Translations under genes and position numbers: made by a program
Notes under the pieces: generated by a model
Told to the model about the DNA's origin: nothing
The model's input: only the letters and a program-made list of their open reading frames with translations
The model's database searches: none
Shown here: in pieces, positions 14,805 to 15,383 of the stretch
How positions within the stretch are numbered: position 1 is the stretch's first letter
Layout: every line of letters starts with the position of its first letter
Assembly (NCBI GenBank): GCA_946887345.1
Contig: CAMPKR010000018.1
Location: 1-15,383, forward strand
Source: an uncultured Bacteroidota bacterium
Lineage (GTDB): Bacteria > Bacteroidota > Bacteroidia > Chitinophagales > Chitinophagaceae
Length of the DNA stretch: 15,383 nt
Direction: 5' to 3'

Positions 14805-15383
14805 ATGGACGCGCTGGTATTGATTGAAGATGACGAAAAGATCAGGCAGTACCTTATCGAATTGATAACGGTAACGGGGCTGTTCCGCCTGGAGGCTTCT
14901 TTTGCTTCTGCCGAGGCTGCTATGCAGTATTTTGAGAAAGGTAACGGTAAAAATGTTTCCCTGCTGCTCACTGATATCGAGTTGCATGAAAAAAGCGGCA
15001 TAGACTTCATAGCCTGGCTAAAGCCTAAACAGCCCGAAATACAATGCCTTGTGCTAAGCGCCTTCGACGATGCGGATAAGGTATTCAAGGCGCTGAAGGC
15101 AGGTGCAACGGGCTATATCCTTAAAAACACAGAACCTGCTAAGCTGATAGAAGCCCTGAAAGAGGTGCTTCGCGGCGGTTCACCAATGAGCAGCCAGATA
15201 GCCCGTAAAGTGGTAATGGCGTTCCAGCAGGAAGTACCGTACTTTGATGCGAAAGAAAAGCTGTCGGGTAGGGAGAACGAGGTGCTGCAATGGTTAGCCA
15301 AGGGCTTTTCTTACCAGGAAATTGCTGATAAATTGTTCCTCTCGGTAGAAACCATACGCACCCACATTCGCAATATCTACGAA
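14805..15383 (+). CDS. LuxR/NarL-family response regulator, 3' end beyond the window
   Basis: 193 residues are visible before the window ends. The receiver domain (1-~120) has the acidic pocket E8-D9-D10, phosphoacceptor D57 (LLLTDIEL), switch S85 (VLSAF) and K107 (YILK). After a linker, the LuxR-type helix-turn-helix begins at about 153: KLSGRENEVLQWLAKGFSYQ, then EIADKLFLSVETIRTHIRNIYE. Only the last part of the recognition-helix region and the C-terminal tail are missing. The start ATG at 14805 is the first Met and lies directly before the canonical first strand (ALVLIEDD). No strong Shine-Dalgarno is present, as is common in this phylum. With the kinase just upstream it forms a classical NarL-type two-component pair. 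Targets are unknown; nearby envelope genes are candidates. Confidence 0.95.
   Translation, partial: MDALVLIEDDEKIRQYLIELITVTGLFRLEASFASAEAAMQYFEKGNGKNVSLLLTDIELHEKSGIDFIAWLKPKQPEIQCLVLSAFDDADKVFKALKAGATGYILKNTEPAKLIEALKEVLRGGSPMSSQIARKVVMAFQQEVPYFDAKEKLSGRENEVLQWLAKGFSYQEIADKLFLSVETIRTHIRNIYE

Overview
The window reads as chromosomal DNA from a Bacteroidota bacterium, most likely a Chitinophagales-type relative. This is inferred from gene content: two secreted proteins with C-terminal type IX secretion (T9SS) sorting domains, a sensor kinase with a Reg_prop propeller and Y_Y_Y domain, an SBBP-propeller/Ig-like giant surface protein, a lipoprotein with a Cys-Lys-Lys-Asp-Asp start, and weak Shine-Dalgarno sites. 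There are no rRNA or tRNA genes, no CRISPR array and no transposase.

Layout. (1) 1-1359: a ChaN-family (haem/iron-related) gene on the minus strand, apparently interrupted by an in-frame stop near the window edge, divergent from a predicted outer-membrane beta-barrel protein. (2) 1360-1991: a gene-free stretch with a phased array of eleven 11-bp units and REP-like palindromic debris. (3) 1992-3742: a CPA2-type cation/proton antiporter on the minus strand. Its first ~25 codons and leader are present twice, as 113-bp direct repeats on either side of a ~340-bp non-coding insert. (4) 3795-10700: two divergent T9SS cargo genes, a sialidase-fold-like protein on the minus strand and a 1592-residue seven-bladed SBBP propeller plus Ig-like array on the plus strand. 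They share a ~400-bp AT-rich intergenic region with a perfect dyad and a direct repeat, and each ends in a terminator hairpin. (5) 10895-15383: a lipoprotein gene (minus) head-to-head, only 33 bp away, with a propeller-type sensor histidine kinase (plus). The kinase is followed after 53 bp by its probable LuxR/NarL-type response regulator, which runs off the window.

How the genes fit together. The theme is the cell envelope. The kinase/regulator pair is a complete phosphorelay of the NarL/HisKA_3 class. The neighbouring lipoprotein and T9SS cargo are plausible, unproven, outputs or partners. I found no clear, wholly new multi-gene system. The most checkable oddities are the broken ChaN gene, the 11-bp phased array, the duplicated antiporter 5' end with its insert, the Gly-Asp variant at the antiporter's usual Asp-Asp/Asn-Asp site, and the dyad upstream of the sialidase-like gene.
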